Counted from the first letter of the stretch, positions 44,382 through 53,741 are shown. The stretch: 64,000 nt of DNA from Roseisalinus antarcticus (GCF_900172355.1 NZ_FWFZ01000010.1:62001-126000), one strand, 5' to 3'. Made by a program: numbers and translations. The notes: generated by a model not told the origin, from the sequence alone.

Positions 44382-45970
44382 ACGATCGGTCCGACTTTGG
44401 AACAGGGCGCCTCCGGGCGCCCTTTTTCGTTTGTGCGCCTGCCTTGCCGTGCTGGCCGCCTGCGGCCGCCCAGCCGCAGGAGGGCCAGCGCCGACAGCAG
44501 TAGGACGGCCCCCGCCGGCACCGGGACGGCCGAAAGCGCGGCAGTGCCGTAGGTCAGCCCTGTCAGTTCCACGCGCTGGACCGGGCTCTCGGCGGCGGCG
44601 AACAGGCTGACCGGCGGCACGGTGAACGGATCGGCGGTGAAGCCATAGGCCAGCGTCTCGGGCAGTACGCCGCCCGGGCGGGCAAAGAACAGCTCTGCCG
44701 TGCCGTCCTGCCGGGCGCTGGAGGAGAGATAGGAAATCAGCGCGTGCTCGAAGCTGTGAAAGCCGGCCTTCCACTCCCAATGCTTCGAATAGCCGGTGTC
44801 CGGCGTGTTGGAGGCAAGGTCGACGATGCCCCAGATGCCGCCGTCGGCATCGTCCACGAAATGTTCGAGCCAATAGGCCTGGGTTTCCATCAGCCGGTCC
44901 CGCATCTGGGGCCGTTCGATCGCGAGGGACGCGGCGTATTGGTCAAGCTCCGCCCAGGACCACCAGACCGCCGCGTCGTCCGGATTGCCCTCGGCGTCAT
45001 AGCCCGTGGTCCAGGCCCCGTCCGTGCGCCAGGCGAGATCCAGCACGCCCGCCGCAGTCTGCAGGGCGAACCGCTCGAGTTCTGTGTCACCGGCGAGTTT
45101 GGCGGACTGGTCGATGAACCACGCCGCCTTGATCGAATGGCCGAGGTCGGCATTGGCCAGCGTCCCTGCCGGGGTGTCCCGCGTCCGCCGGAACAGGCCG
45201 GTCGTCGGGTCATAGAATGCCTCGCGCAGGTATCGCGCGGTCTCCAGCGCGTCCGTCACGATGGCCTCGCGGTCGGCGAGCGGCGCATTGGCGGCCAGCA
45301 GAGTCTGCCAGGCGTTGAGCTGATCGAGGTGGCTGACGATCCTGTTGCCGGGCCCCGCGGCCCCCGGAACCGCCCGCCAGCCCCCGGTGGCCGGGTCGCG
45401 GAAGGTCGCCGTCAGCTCTTGGCTGACCGCGTCGATCTGCTGGCCGAGTTCCGCATCCCCGGTGAGGTAATGCAGAAAGGTCGGCCCCAGCAGCCCGTAG
45501 GCCTGTTTCTGACTGTTCGCCCCGCCCGACCCCGTCCAACTGTCGCCCGTGTTGACGTCGTACACCTCGTTGAAGATGCCTGTATCGGTGTTCAGAAAGG
45601 TGTCGAACTGGTCGTGCGCTCCCGCGCGGGCGAGGTCCAGCCAGGCGGTGTCGCCGGTCATGTGGAAGGCCACCGCATAAGAGAAGACCTGCCGGGATTG
45701 CGCGACCAGCGTCCGCCGCGGGTTGCTGGCCTGCCAGGCGCTGACGCCGCCACAGGCGACCCCCGGGGTCGGCAGAGACCCATCGTTGCACAACCGGCCC
45801 GGAAAATTCCCCGCCGGGTCACCTTCCGCCGCGCTCCAGAACGGAAGCAGGTCCTGGGTCAGATGCCGCAGCCATGTGTCGGGGTCCGCCACATCCTGCG
45901 CCGCGGCTGGCAGGGTGGAAAGGCACGCAACCAATCCGGCCACCAGGGATCTTTCGATTTTCGCCAACAT
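44369..45970 (-). CDS. secreted AGE-fold (N-acylglucosamine 2-epimerase-like) protein with VPxPA C-terminal anchor
   Basis: 533 residues from the ATG at 45970. A signal peptide (MLAKIERSLVAGLVACLSTL, then PAAAQ) leads to export. The body is an (alpha/alpha)6 barrel with GPTFLHYLTGDAELGQQID, ANADLGHSIKAAWFIDQSAK (His-Ser), DDADGGIWGIVD and KHWEWKAGFHSFEHALISYL, blocks shared with AGE epimerases and unsaturated-uronyl or mannosyl hydrolases. The end, SAVPVPAGAVLLLSALALLR plus Arg-rich tail, matches the VPLPA-CTERM class of exosortase sorting signals. So it may be processed and anchored at the envelope. The last 12 or so codons overlap the convergent terminator and the cold-shock gene end. The substrate is unknown. 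Confidence 0.7.
   Translation of the reverse strand: MLAKIERSLVAGLVACLSTLPAAAQDVADPDTWLRHLTQDLLPFWSAAEGDPAGNFPGRLCNDGSLPTPGVACGGVSAWQASNPRRTLVAQSRQVFSYAVAFHMTGDTAWLDLARAGAHDQFDTFLNTDTGIFNEVYDVNTGDSWTGSGGANSQKQAYGLLGPTFLHYLTGDAELGQQIDAVSQELTATFRDPATGGWRAVPGAAGPGNRIVSHLDQLNAWQTLLAANAPLADREAIVTDALETARYLREAFYDPTTGLFRRTRDTPAGTLANADLGHSIKAAWFIDQSAKLAGDTELERFALQTAAGVLDLAWRTDGAWTTGYDAEGNPDDAAVWWSWAELDQYAASLAIERPQMRDRLMETQAYWLEHFVDDADGGIWGIVDLASNTPDTGYSKHWEWKAGFHSFEHALISYLSSSARQDGTAELFFARPGGVLPETLAYGFTADPFTVPPVSLFAAAESPVQRVELTGLTYGTAALSAVPVPAGAVLLLSALALLRLGGRRRPARQGRRTNEKGRPEAPCSKVGPIVQAS
44404..44427 (+). terminator. intrinsic terminator of the cold-shock gene
   Basis: An 8-bp perfect stem, AGGGCGCC with GGCGCCCT around a TCCG loop, followed by a five-T tract starting at 44423. 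It is the clearest intrinsic terminator of the window. It lies inside the last codons of the convergent AGE-fold gene. Confidence 0.85.
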
Positions 45971-46241
45971 GCTCACTCGCACAGGATACGGTTCCGGGGT
46001 CCGGCGGCGCGCCCGCTTGCCTGTCTGGCGCGGCACACCGGTTTTTCAAAGCTGCGACAGGTCGCCGAGAGCGCCCGCACCGCCGATCGTTCGCGCCAAG
46101 CCTACGGTCAGCGCGTTGTTCGACGCAACGACGAATTCCGCTTGCGCTTGCCGGGCCCCGTTCCCAATGGCGCCCCGGGCCGGCGGTTCCAGAGCGGTCA
46201 GAACCTTGCAAAACGGCCACCAGAGGCCTGACATGATAATT

Positions 46242-46258
46242 CCGACTTTTTTTGTCGG
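46242..46258. repeat. CCGAC-T7-GTCGG palindrome upstream of the exported protein gene
   Basis: A 5-bp perfect inverted repeat with a seven-T centre in the 355-bp divergent gap (45971-46325), 68 bp before the ATG at 46326. It could be an operator of a metal- or iron-responsive regulator, since the next gene is an iron-dependent dioxygenase; no specific box is recognised. The rest of the gap shows nothing else. Confidence 0.35.
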
Positions 46259-46325
46259 CATTGTTGACAGCGCACAGCAGGCTTGTCAGACAACGGGCAT
46301 TGTCATCGAACAAGGAACTTCGGAC

Positions 46326-47171
46326 ATGACCGAAACGACAAGACCCCGCGCCGTTGCCGCACGGCGCATGATCGGCCTGACAACCGCCGCGACCACGGCG
46401 CTCGTCGGCCTGTCGGCCGTCGCCGGCTCGCCGGACCGCGGCAGCTGGGGGGCCGGCGACGACAGGCTCACCCTGGCGCAGGCCTCGGGCGAAGGCGGTG
46501 GCGTCACCGGGGGCGAGGTGGAAGGCGAAGGCGAAGGCGGCGGCATGGTCGACCTCGATCAGGGGCTGCAGCGCGACCTGAGCTTCATGGAGGGGCACAT
46601 TCGCGCGGGCCTTGCACTCTATGAAGAGGGCGACCTCCAGGCGGCAAAGACCCACATGGGCCACCCGATCAAGGAGAAATACGGCGCGGTGAGCGAACCG
46701 CTGGCCGAGCTCGGCTACAGCCGGCTTCGCGACCAGATCGAGGCGATTGCCGCCGCGACCGAGGCCGAGGCGCCCTTCTCCGAGGTCCAGGCGGCGTTCG
46801 ACACCGCCCGCGCGACCATCGAGGAGGTTCGCGCCGAAATCTCGCCGCAGGACCAGATGCTGGGCCTCGCCGCCCTGCTCCGCGTCGCCGGCGACGAGTA
46901 CACCGTCGCGGTCAACGGCGGCGAGATCTCCAACCTGCACGAGTACCAGGACAGCTGGGGCTTTGTGCAGGTGGTCGAGGCGGAGCTGCGGCAGTTGACC
47001 CGGAACGACGACGAGGCCCTGGCCGCGGCGGGGGCGAACGGCCTGGATTACCTCGGCCAGACCGAGGCCGCCTTCGGCGACCTGCAGGGGCGCGGCGAGA
47101 TCGCCCTCGACCCCAGCCTGCTCTATGTTGCCGCGGCACGGGTGGAACTGGAAGCGCTGGGACTGAGCTGA
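46326..47171 (+). CDS. exported protein of unknown function with Gly/Glu-rich linker
   Basis: 281 residues, start behind AAGGAA. The N-terminus has a twin-arginine-like signal (AARRMIGLTTAATTALVGLS), then a Gly/Glu-rich linker (GEGGGVTGGEVEGEGEGGGM, residues 56-75). The rest is a helical domain (DLDQGLQRDLSFMEGHIRAG; YEEGDLQAAKTHMGHPIKEK; SEPLAELGYSRLRDQIEAIA) that looks like a four-helix or imelysin-like bundle, with no clear metal motif apart from scattered His and Glu. I do not recognise the family. It is followed by the PKHD-type dioxygenase gene after only 3 bp, so the pair is co-expressed. A periplasmic iron-related role is possible but not shown. Confidence 0.75.
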   Translation: MTETTRPRAVAARRMIGLTTAATTALVGLSAVAGSPDRGSWGAGDDRLTLAQASGEGGGVTGGEVEGEGEGGGMVDLDQGLQRDLSFMEGHIRAGLALYEEGDLQAAKTHMGHPIKEKYGAVSEPLAELGYSRLRDQIEAIAAATEAEAPFSEVQAAFDTARATIEEVRAEISPQDQMLGLAALLRVAGDEYTVAVNGGEISNLHEYQDSWGFVQVVEAELRQLTRNDDEALAAAGANGLDYLGQTEAAFGDLQGRGEIALDPSLLYVAAARVELEALGLS

Positions 47172-47174
47172 CCG

Positions 47175-47834
47175 ATGATCCTTGTCATCGCAAACGTACT
47201 GGATGCGCACGAGGTGGCGGCCCTTCGGGCTGCCGCCGAAAAGCTCGACTTCGTCGACGGCAAGACCACGGCGGGGCGCTATGCCCGGGACGTCAAGCAG
47301 AACCTCCAGGCCAGCCCGTCGAAGGCGCTGGACGGTCTCTTCGAAAAGGTCTCGGGGGCGCTCTCGGCCAACGAGGTGTTCCAGGCCGGGGCCCGCCCGC
47401 GCGGCTTCGCGCGGATGCTGCTGTCGCGCTATCGCAGCGGCATGGCCTACGGGCTGCATGTGGACGACCCGATCATGCAGGGCCAGCGCACGGACCTGTC
47501 CTTTACCCTGCCGCTGTCGGATCCCGCAGAGTATGACGGCGGCGGGCTGGTGATCGACGACGGTCTCGAGGAGCGGGTGATCCGCCTCGCCGCCGGGGAC
47601 GCGGTCGTCTATCCCACCAGCGCCCTGCACCGGGTGGAACCGGTGACCCGCGGCGAGCGGATGGCCTTCGTCGGCTGGGTCACCAGCCGGGTGCGCGACC
47701 CGGCCCGCCGCGAGGTCCTCTACGATCTCGACGTGGCGGCGCGGGAGGTCTTCGAGACCTTGGGCAAGACGCCCGCCTTCGACCGGCTGTTCAAGGCCAA
47801 GAGCAACCTCTACCGGATCTGGGCCGACGACTGA
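47175..47834 (+). CDS. PKHD-type Fe(II)/2-oxoglutarate dioxygenase (PiuC-like)
   Basis: 219 residues, a full-length PKHD-type hydroxylase. The double-stranded beta-helix has His95-x-Asp97 in GLHVDDPIM and His152 in SALHRVEPVT, with Arg162 ten residues on as the 2-oxoglutarate anchor. FARMLLSRYRSGMAYG and EYDGGGLVIDDG are family blocks. PiuC/YbiX proteins are often iron-regulated and linked to siderophore receptor genes, but their substrate is not settled. Here the partner is the exported helical protein 3 bp upstream, not a TonB receptor. The 318-bp gap after it (47835-48152) carries the glgB promoter. Confidence 0.9.
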   Translation: MILVIANVLDAHEVAALRAAAEKLDFVDGKTTAGRYARDVKQNLQASPSKALDGLFEKVSGALSANEVFQAGARPRGFARMLLSRYRSGMAYGLHVDDPIMQGQRTDLSFTLPLSDPAEYDGGGLVIDDGLEERVIRLAAGDAVVYPTSALHRVEPVTRGERMAFVGWVTSRVRDPARREVLYDLDVAAREVFETLGKTPAFDRLFKAKSNLYRIWADD

Positions 47835-47988
47835 CGCCATGGAATGCGCCCGGCGCGCGCCGTCCACCCTCGCGCCCGGGGGCGTGGCCGGGGCGCTTCC
47901 CGCGGGGCCCGAAACAGCGGTATCGGTCTTTGCCCATCGCACATGATGGTCGCAGATGGCGCTGCGGGGCGCGGTCATATTGTGCGTT

Positions 47989-48016
47989 TTGACACCCGAA
48001 ACCCAAGCTATATCAT
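47989..48016 (+). promoter_or_regulatory. sigma70-type promoter upstream of glgB
   Basis: TTGACA at 47989-47994 and TATCAT at 48011-48016, spaced by 16 bp. This is a close match to the housekeeping consensus in a GC-rich genome. It would give a leader of about 130 nt before the glgB ATG at 48153. Confidence 0.5.
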
Positions 48017-48152
48017 ACAATCATGTTGGGGCCGGCCTGGCACTCCGGCCCAGCGCCCGGGGGACGGGTCCGGGCCAGGGGCCCGCGCCGTCCGGCGTGG
48101 CGCCCGATCCGTGCGCAACCAGTGCCCGGTCAAAAAACACGACGGAGACGAT

Positions 48153-50381
48153 ATGATACGTCCGCAAGCAACGAATGCGGTGCCAACGGACCTTCCGCTG
48201 GCGCCGGAAACAGACGCAACCTCCCTGGAGGACTTCGTCACGGGCCGGCACAGAGACCCGTTCTCCGTCCTCGGCGTCCACGAGCGCGACGGGGCCTGGT
48301 CTATCCGCATCTTCGCCCCCGGCGCGACGGAGGCCGAGGTCGATATCGACGGCACGGGGCGCGTGCCGCTCGCGGTGTTGCACGAGGCCGGGGTGTTCGG
48401 CGCCGTCCTGCCCACGCGGCCCGGCCGCTACACCGTCCAGGCCCGCAACGACGGCGGGGACTGGGGTTATCTCGATGCCTATCAGTTCGGCCCGGTCCTG
48501 GGCGAGATGGACGAGCACCTGATCTCGGAAGGGGCGCACATGCGCCTCTGGCGGACGCTCGGGGCGCGGCCCATCGCTCACGAGGGCGCGGACGGCGTGG
48601 CCTTCGCCGTCTGGGCCCCGGACGCGCGGCGGGTCTCGGTGATCGGCGATTTCAACGATTGGGACGGGCGCAGGCATCCGATGCGCCGGCGCGGCACGTC
48701 CGGCGTGTGGGAGCTGTTCATTCCCGATCTCGGCACCGGTGCGCGCTATAAATACGAGGTCGCCGGGGCGGATGGCGGCCTTCCAAAGCCCAAGAGCGAC
48801 CCAGTCGGGCTCCAGGGCGATCTGCGGCCCGACAATTGCTCCATCGTGCGCAGCCTCGACGAGTACAGCTGGCAGGACGGGGCGTGGATGCGCGACCGCG
48901 GGGCGCTCCAGCGCACCGATGCGCCGATCTCGATCTACGAGGCGCACCTGGGCAGCTGGCGCAAGAGGCCGGACGGCACCTGGCTGAGCTACCGCGAGCT
49001 GGCCGAGACACTGGTGCCCTACGTGAAGGACCTCGGCTTCACCCATATCGAGTGCCTGCCGGTCTCGGAACATCCGTTCGACGGGTCCTGGGGATACCAG
49101 CCGGTCGGGCTTTACGCGCCCACGAGCCGCTTTGGCCAGCTCGACGATTTCCGCGCCTTCGTCGACGCCTGCCACGCGGCGGGGCTGGGGCTGATCCTCG
49201 ACTGGGTGCCGGCGCATTTTCCGACCGACGCCCACGGGCTAGCCAAGTTCGACGGCACCGCCCTTTACGAACATGGCGACCCGCGGGAGGGCTATCACCC
49301 GGACTGGAACACGCTGATCTACAACCTGGGCCGCAACGAGGTGAACAACTACCTCGTCGCGAACGCGCTCTACTGGACGCGCGAGCACCATGTCGACGGG
49401 CTGCGGGTCGATGCCGTGGCCTCGATGCTCTACCGCGATTACAGCCGCAAGGACGGCGAATGGATCCCGAACCGCCACGGCGGGCGCGAGAACCTGGAAT
49501 CCATCGACTTCCTGCGCCGGCTCAACGCCACGGTCTACGGCGACGACCCCGGCACCATGGTCATCGCCGAGGAATCGACCGCCTGGCCCGGCGTCTCGCG
49601 GCCCGTGCACGAGGGCGGGCTGGGGTTCGGGTTCAAATGGAACATGGGCTGGATGCACGATACGCTGGAATACATGTCCCAGGATCCGCTTTACCGGGCG
49701 CATCACCACAACAAGATGAGCTTCGGCCTGAACTACGCGTTCAGCGAGAATTTCGTGCTCTCGCTCAGCCATGACGAGGTGGTCCACGGCAAGGGCTCGC
49801 TCTATGACCGGATGCCGGGGGATGCCGCCGCCAAGCTCGCCAACATGCGGGCCTATTACGCGTTCATGTGGGCGCATCCGGGCAAGAAGCTACTGTTCAT
49901 GGGCCAGGAATTCGGCCAGCGCCCCGAGTGGAACGCCGAGGCGCAGCTTGACTGGGACGCCCTGCAGAACCCGGGCCACGCCGGGCTGAGCCGCCTGGTG
50001 CGCGACCTCAACGGGCTCTACCGCGACATGCCGGCCCTGCACGCCCGCGACTGCCGCGCGGACGGGTTCGAGTGGATCGACGGCGCGGCCGAGGCCGCCA
50101 GCGTCTATGCCTGGATCCGGCGCGGAGAGGACGGCTCAGCACCGGTGATCGCGGTGTTCAACTTCTCGGGCGTGGCGCAGTCGGACTGGCGGCTGGGCGT
50201 GCCACAGGACGGGTTCTGGCGCGAGATCCTGAACTCCGACGCCGGCATCTATGGCGGCCGGGACCGCGGCAATCTGGGCGGCGTGGCCTCGGCCCCGACG
50301 CCGAGCCATGGCCAAGCCAACTCGATCTCGCTTACCCTGCCACCGCTCAGCGGCATTTACCTTACCCTGGAGACCGCATGA
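48153..50381 (+). CDS. glgB: 1,4-alpha-glucan branching enzyme GlgB
   Basis: 742 residues from the ATG at 48153. An N-terminal CBM48 module (FVTGRHRDPFSVLGVHERDG; VAFAVWAPDARRVSVIGDFN) precedes the GH13 barrel. The catalytic Asp lies in HHVDGLRVDAVASML, the acid in VIAEESTAWPGVSRP and the transition-state stabiliser in LSLSHDEVVHGKGSLYDRMP. The C-terminal beta domain ends LPPLSGIYLTLETA. It makes alpha-1,6 branches in glycogen. No other glg gene follows. Instead the next gene, overlapping by 4 bp, is a GH13 protein of glucosylglycerol-hydrolase type, so the pair may link glycogen and compatible-solute carbon (inference). Confidence 0.95.
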   Translation: MIRPQATNAVPTDLPLAPETDATSLEDFVTGRHRDPFSVLGVHERDGAWSIRIFAPGATEAEVDIDGTGRVPLAVLHEAGVFGAVLPTRPGRYTVQARNDGGDWGYLDAYQFGPVLGEMDEHLISEGAHMRLWRTLGARPIAHEGADGVAFAVWAPDARRVSVIGDFNDWDGRRHPMRRRGTSGVWELFIPDLGTGARYKYEVAGADGGLPKPKSDPVGLQGDLRPDNCSIVRSLDEYSWQDGAWMRDRGALQRTDAPISIYEAHLGSWRKRPDGTWLSYRELAETLVPYVKDLGFTHIECLPVSEHPFDGSWGYQPVGLYAPTSRFGQLDDFRAFVDACHAAGLGLILDWVPAHFPTDAHGLAKFDGTALYEHGDPREGYHPDWNTLIYNLGRNEVNNYLVANALYWTREHHVDGLRVDAVASMLYRDYSRKDGEWIPNRHGGRENLESIDFLRRLNATVYGDDPGTMVIAEESTAWPGVSRPVHEGGLGFGFKWNMGWMHDTLEYMSQDPLYRAHHHNKMSFGLNYAFSENFVLSLSHDEVVHGKGSLYDRMPGDAAAKLANMRAYYAFMWAHPGKKLLFMGQEFGQRPEWNAEAQLDWDALQNPGHAGLSRLVRDLNGLYRDMPALHARDCRADGFEWIDGAAEAASVYAWIRRGEDGSAPVIAVFNFSGVAQSDWRLGVPQDGFWREILNSDAGIYGGRDRGNLGGVASAPTPSHGQANSISLTLPPLSGIYLTLETA

Positions 50382-52762
50382 TGGATGCAATCCCACACCC
50401 CACCGAGGTGACCCAGAACGTCGCCGCCACCGAGGCCCTGTCCCAGTGGACGGAGAACGTGCTGCAAAGCGGTCATCCCGCCTTCGAGACCTCGCGGATC
50501 ATCGCCGAGCGGCTTGGGGCGCATCGGCGCGGCGACACCTGCGAGGTGATGTTCTGGGCACCCGAGTTGCAGGAGCACAGGGTGTCGGAAGGCGACGTCT
50601 TCATCGAGGTGCTCGACGTTGAGGGCGATATCAGCCTGCTGCGCTCGCGGCAGGAGCTGAGCTTTCGCCGCACCCGCATCCCGGTGACCCTGATCGACGC
50701 CTGGTGCATGGCGGCGATCGACGGGATGAAGGCCGGCACCCGTGAGCAGGTGGGCAGCTTCTACTCTCTGGTCTGGCGCGACAGCGAGAACAACTGGAGC
50801 CGGATCTTCGACCCGCTCTCGGCCTCCGTGCCCTTCGGCCCCTTCGCGCCGGCGGAGTATTACGACATCGAGGCGATGCAGGCCGCGCGGACGGACAGGG
50901 CCTACTACGCCGAGCTGCCCGAGGGCGAGACCCACAAGTTCGGCCCCGCCACCAGCATTCAGCAGATCCACGTCCCTACCGCCACCGCCAGCATGAGCAT
51001 CGCGGGCCTGACCCGGCACTACAACACCCTGGCCGAGCGCATCCGGCACGGAGCGGAGCTCGAACCCGCCGAACGGATCTTCATGGGCTATGACGCGGTG
51101 CAGCTTCTGCCCGTAGAGCCGACGACGGTCTATGAGGCGGGCCCCGATTTCTGGACCGAGATCGAGGACGGGGACGACCGGCTTGTGGTCGACATCCGCC
51201 GGCCGGACACGACCAACTGGGGCTATGACGTGGTGATCAGCGGGATGGCCGCGATCAACCCCTCGCTGCTGGAGACCGACCGGCCCGACGAGCTGCTGGA
51301 CCTCGTCGCAGCCCTGCACAATTTCCCGGGCAAGCCAAAGAAGCTGATCTTCGACGTGGTCTACGGCCACAGCGACAACCAGGGGCTGCGGGCGCTCAGC
51401 CATCACTATTTCGCCGGCCCCAACATGTACGGACAGAACCTGAACTACCGCAATCCGGTGGTCCGCGCGATCATGCTCGAGATGCAGCGGCGCAAGGTGA
51501 ATTTCGGCGCCGACGGCGTGCGGGTGGACGGGGCGCAGGACTTCAAATGGTGGGATGCGGATGCTGATATGCTGCGCCACGACGACGAGTACCTGCAGGA
51601 GATGGCCGACATCGTCCAGGAGGTCGCCGGCCGGAAATACCGCCCCTGGTTCATCTTCGAGGACGGCCGCCCCTGGCCCGACGAGGACTGGGAGCTGAGC
51701 TCGGATTACCGCGCGGTGATCGAGAACCAGCGCGACGACGACGTGTTCCAGTGGGGGCCGCTGACCTTCGCCCACAACACGCCGTTCCTCTACACCTTCT
51801 GGCTGTCCAAATTTTGGCGCATCCAGGAGATCCTGCGCACCGGCTCCAACTGGATCTCGGGCTGCGCGAACCACGACACCCTGCGCCGGGGCACCCAGAT
51901 CAATCCAAAGCTCAACATCAACACCCGTCTCGGCGACACCCGGATGGAGATCCTCGACAAGGCCTACGACCACCCGGCGGCACAGATGCTGACCTATGCG
52001 GCCTTCCCCGGTGTGCCGATGGATTTCCTGAACGCCATGGCGCGGGCGTCCTGGGGCTTCATCCGCAACCAGGACGACAAGTACGGCGTCAAGATCGTGG
52101 CCGAAGAGGCGATCTCGCTGAACTGGCAGGTGGATGCCTATACCTACTCGGAGCCCGGCAACTTCCGCCGGCTCAAGGCGATGGGGTTCGACCACCGCGA
52201 AGGGCTGGAACGGTTCTTCGTGGTCCTGCCGGCGCTGGTCGAGGCCTCGGATTACGACCTCGACGTGATGGCGACCATGCTCAACGACATCGACCCGCCG
52301 CTGGAAGGCCCGCGGCCCTACGACCCGGCCCTGCTGAAGGAGGTCGCGCGGGCCTGGATGGACGACATGCACGATTACTGCAACGTCTCGAACTACCTCG
52401 ACCGCCTTGGCGACGCCCATACCGACTACATGCTGAAGCTGCGAGAATTCCGGGCGGCGCGGCCCTGGCTGCGCGACAATTACGGGCCCCGGGACGTCTT
52501 CGACTATGCCACGCCCACGCGCGGGTCTGTGGCCTTCCGCTCGCTGCGGCACGGGCCGGACGGAGAGCAGGTCTTTGCCATCGCGCATCTCGAGGGCAAG
52601 CCGCTGCTGGACGTGGACCCGACCGCGCTGCCCATCCCCGGTCTCGAGGGCGGCGGCTGGACGGTGGCCCTGCGCACGCCGACCATCGGCAGCGATTACG
52701 AGGGCGGCCCGATCACCCTGCACGACAGCATGGCCGTCCTCTATACCCGCAAGACGCCCTGA
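50378..52762 (+). CDS. GH13 glucosylglycerol-hydrolase-like protein
   Basis: 794 residues with an ATGA overlap to glgB. The first 250 residues form an unusual N-terminal region; the GH13-like barrel follows. NFGADGVRVDGAQDFKWWD (about residues 373-391) supplies the nucleophile Asp, PWFIFEDGRPWPDEDWELS the acid Glu and SGCANHDTLRRGTQIN the third carboxylate. The layout and YDVVISGMAAINPSLLET resemble cyanobacterial glucosylglycerol hydrolase (GghA) more than amylases. A ggpS-type synthase and its phosphatase are encoded 5 kb on, which strengthens the reading. It would split glucosylglycerol to glucose and glycerol when the osmolyte is no longer needed. The substrate is inferred from similarity and context. 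Confidence 0.65.
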   Translation: MMDAIPHPTEVTQNVAATEALSQWTENVLQSGHPAFETSRIIAERLGAHRRGDTCEVMFWAPELQEHRVSEGDVFIEVLDVEGDISLLRSRQELSFRRTRIPVTLIDAWCMAAIDGMKAGTREQVGSFYSLVWRDSENNWSRIFDPLSASVPFGPFAPAEYYDIEAMQAARTDRAYYAELPEGETHKFGPATSIQQIHVPTATASMSIAGLTRHYNTLAERIRHGAELEPAERIFMGYDAVQLLPVEPTTVYEAGPDFWTEIEDGDDRLVVDIRRPDTTNWGYDVVISGMAAINPSLLETDRPDELLDLVAALHNFPGKPKKLIFDVVYGHSDNQGLRALSHHYFAGPNMYGQNLNYRNPVVRAIMLEMQRRKVNFGADGVRVDGAQDFKWWDADADMLRHDDEYLQEMADIVQEVAGRKYRPWFIFEDGRPWPDEDWELSSDYRAVIENQRDDDVFQWGPLTFAHNTPFLYTFWLSKFWRIQEILRTGSNWISGCANHDTLRRGTQINPKLNINTRLGDTRMEILDKAYDHPAAQMLTYAAFPGVPMDFLNAMARASWGFIRNQDDKYGVKIVAEEAISLNWQVDAYTYSEPGNFRRLKAMGFDHREGLERFFVVLPALVEASDYDLDVMATMLNDIDPPLEGPRPYDPALLKEVARAWMDDMHDYCNVSNYLDRLGDAHTDYMLKLREFRAARPWLRDNYGPRDVFDYATPTRGSVAFRSLRHGPDGEQVFAIAHLEGKPLLDVDPTALPIPGLEGGGWTVALRTPTIGSDYEGGPITLHDSMAVLYTRKTP

Positions 52763-52774
52763 GCCCCACCCTTC

Positions 52775-52803
52775 CCCCCTCCGGTCGCCCCGGCCGGAGG
52801 GGG
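52775..52803 (+). terminator. hairpin downstream of the glgB operon
   Basis: CCCCCTCCGG at 52775-52784 pairs perfectly with CCGGAGGGGG at 52794-52803 (9-base loop), 12 bp after the GH13 stop. There is no T-run, so termination strength is uncertain. Confidence 0.55.
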
Positions 52804-52908
52804 ATGATCTGCGGCGGGGTGCGCGGGGCCCAACTGGCCGGCACAGGGATTCAGCCTAGGTGTCGGGGGCCGGACGAAACGCGGCACACATTCGGAAGGC
52901 AGGACAAC

Positions 52909-53724
52909 ATGGGCGATGCATTCGATCTGGATCGCGACGAACGCGAGCAGGTGAAGGAGTTCGAGAAGCCGCCCACCTCCGTCATCTACGAGGCGATCCG
53001 CAGGCAAGGCGAGCACGAATTGTCCCGCACCGCCAGCGCCCTGTGGTGGTCCGGCGTCGTGGCCGGCATCGCCATCAGCACCTCGGTCCTGGGCAAGGGG
53101 TTCCTCACCGCCGTGATGCCGGAGGCCGGCTGGGCGTCCGTGGTCTCGAACTTCGGCTATTGCGCCGGCTTCCTGATCGTTATTCTCGGGCGGATGCAGC
53201 TTTTCACCGAGAACACGATCACGCCGATCCTGCCGCTGTTCCTCGACCCGACGGCCGAGAAATTCCTCAAGATCGGGCGGCTCTGGGGGATCGTGTTCCT
53301 GGCCAACATGGCCGGCTGCCTGGTGGCGGCTCTGGTGATCTCTCACGGGCGGATCATCCCGCCCGATCGCCTGGACGGCGTGCTGGAGATCTCGCGCCAC
53401 TTCGCCGAGGCCTCCACCTTCGAGCATTTCTCGCGCGGGATACCGGCGGGGTTCATGATCGCGGCACTGGTCTGGATCCTGCCGCGAATGACCGGCGCGG
53501 GAGAGACGCTGATCATCATCATCCTGACCTACATGATCGCGCTCGGCGATCTGTCGCACGTCGTCGCGGGGGCGACAGAGCTGTTCGTCGTGATGTTTCA
53601 CGGAGAGATCTCGGTCTGGCAGACCGTCTTCGCGGGGATTCTGCCGGCACTGGCGGGCAATGTGCTTGGCGGCACGGGCATATTCGCGGCGCTGACCTAT
53701 GCGCAGGTGCGCCAGGAGATCTGA
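52909..53724 (+). CDS. formate/nitrite transporter (FNT) family channel
   Basis: 271 residues from the ATG at 52909. A charged N-terminus (about 45 residues) precedes six membrane segments: LWWSGVVAGIAISTSVLGKG, FGYCAGFLIVILGRMQLFTE (with the family ENTITP signature after it), LWGIVFLANMAGCLVAALVI, GIPAGFMIAALVWILP, IIIILTYMIALGDLSHVVAG and AGILPALAGNVLGGTGIFAA. This is the YfdC-like branch of FNT channels, which lacks a close link to formate metabolism. FNT pentamers pass small monovalent anions. No neighbouring enzyme reveals the substrate. It faces the amidotransferase-fold gene tail to tail, 17 bp away. Confidence 0.85.
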   Translation: MGDAFDLDRDEREQVKEFEKPPTSVIYEAIRRQGEHELSRTASALWWSGVVAGIAISTSVLGKGFLTAVMPEAGWASVVSNFGYCAGFLIVILGRMQLFTENTITPILPLFLDPTAEKFLKIGRLWGIVFLANMAGCLVAALVISHGRIIPPDRLDGVLEISRHFAEASTFEHFSRGIPAGFMIAALVWILPRMTGAGETLIIIILTYMIALGDLSHVVAGATELFVVMFHGEISVWQTVFAGILPALAGNVLGGTGIFAALTYAQVRQEI

Positions 53725-53741
53725 GCCTGCGCGGCCCCTGC

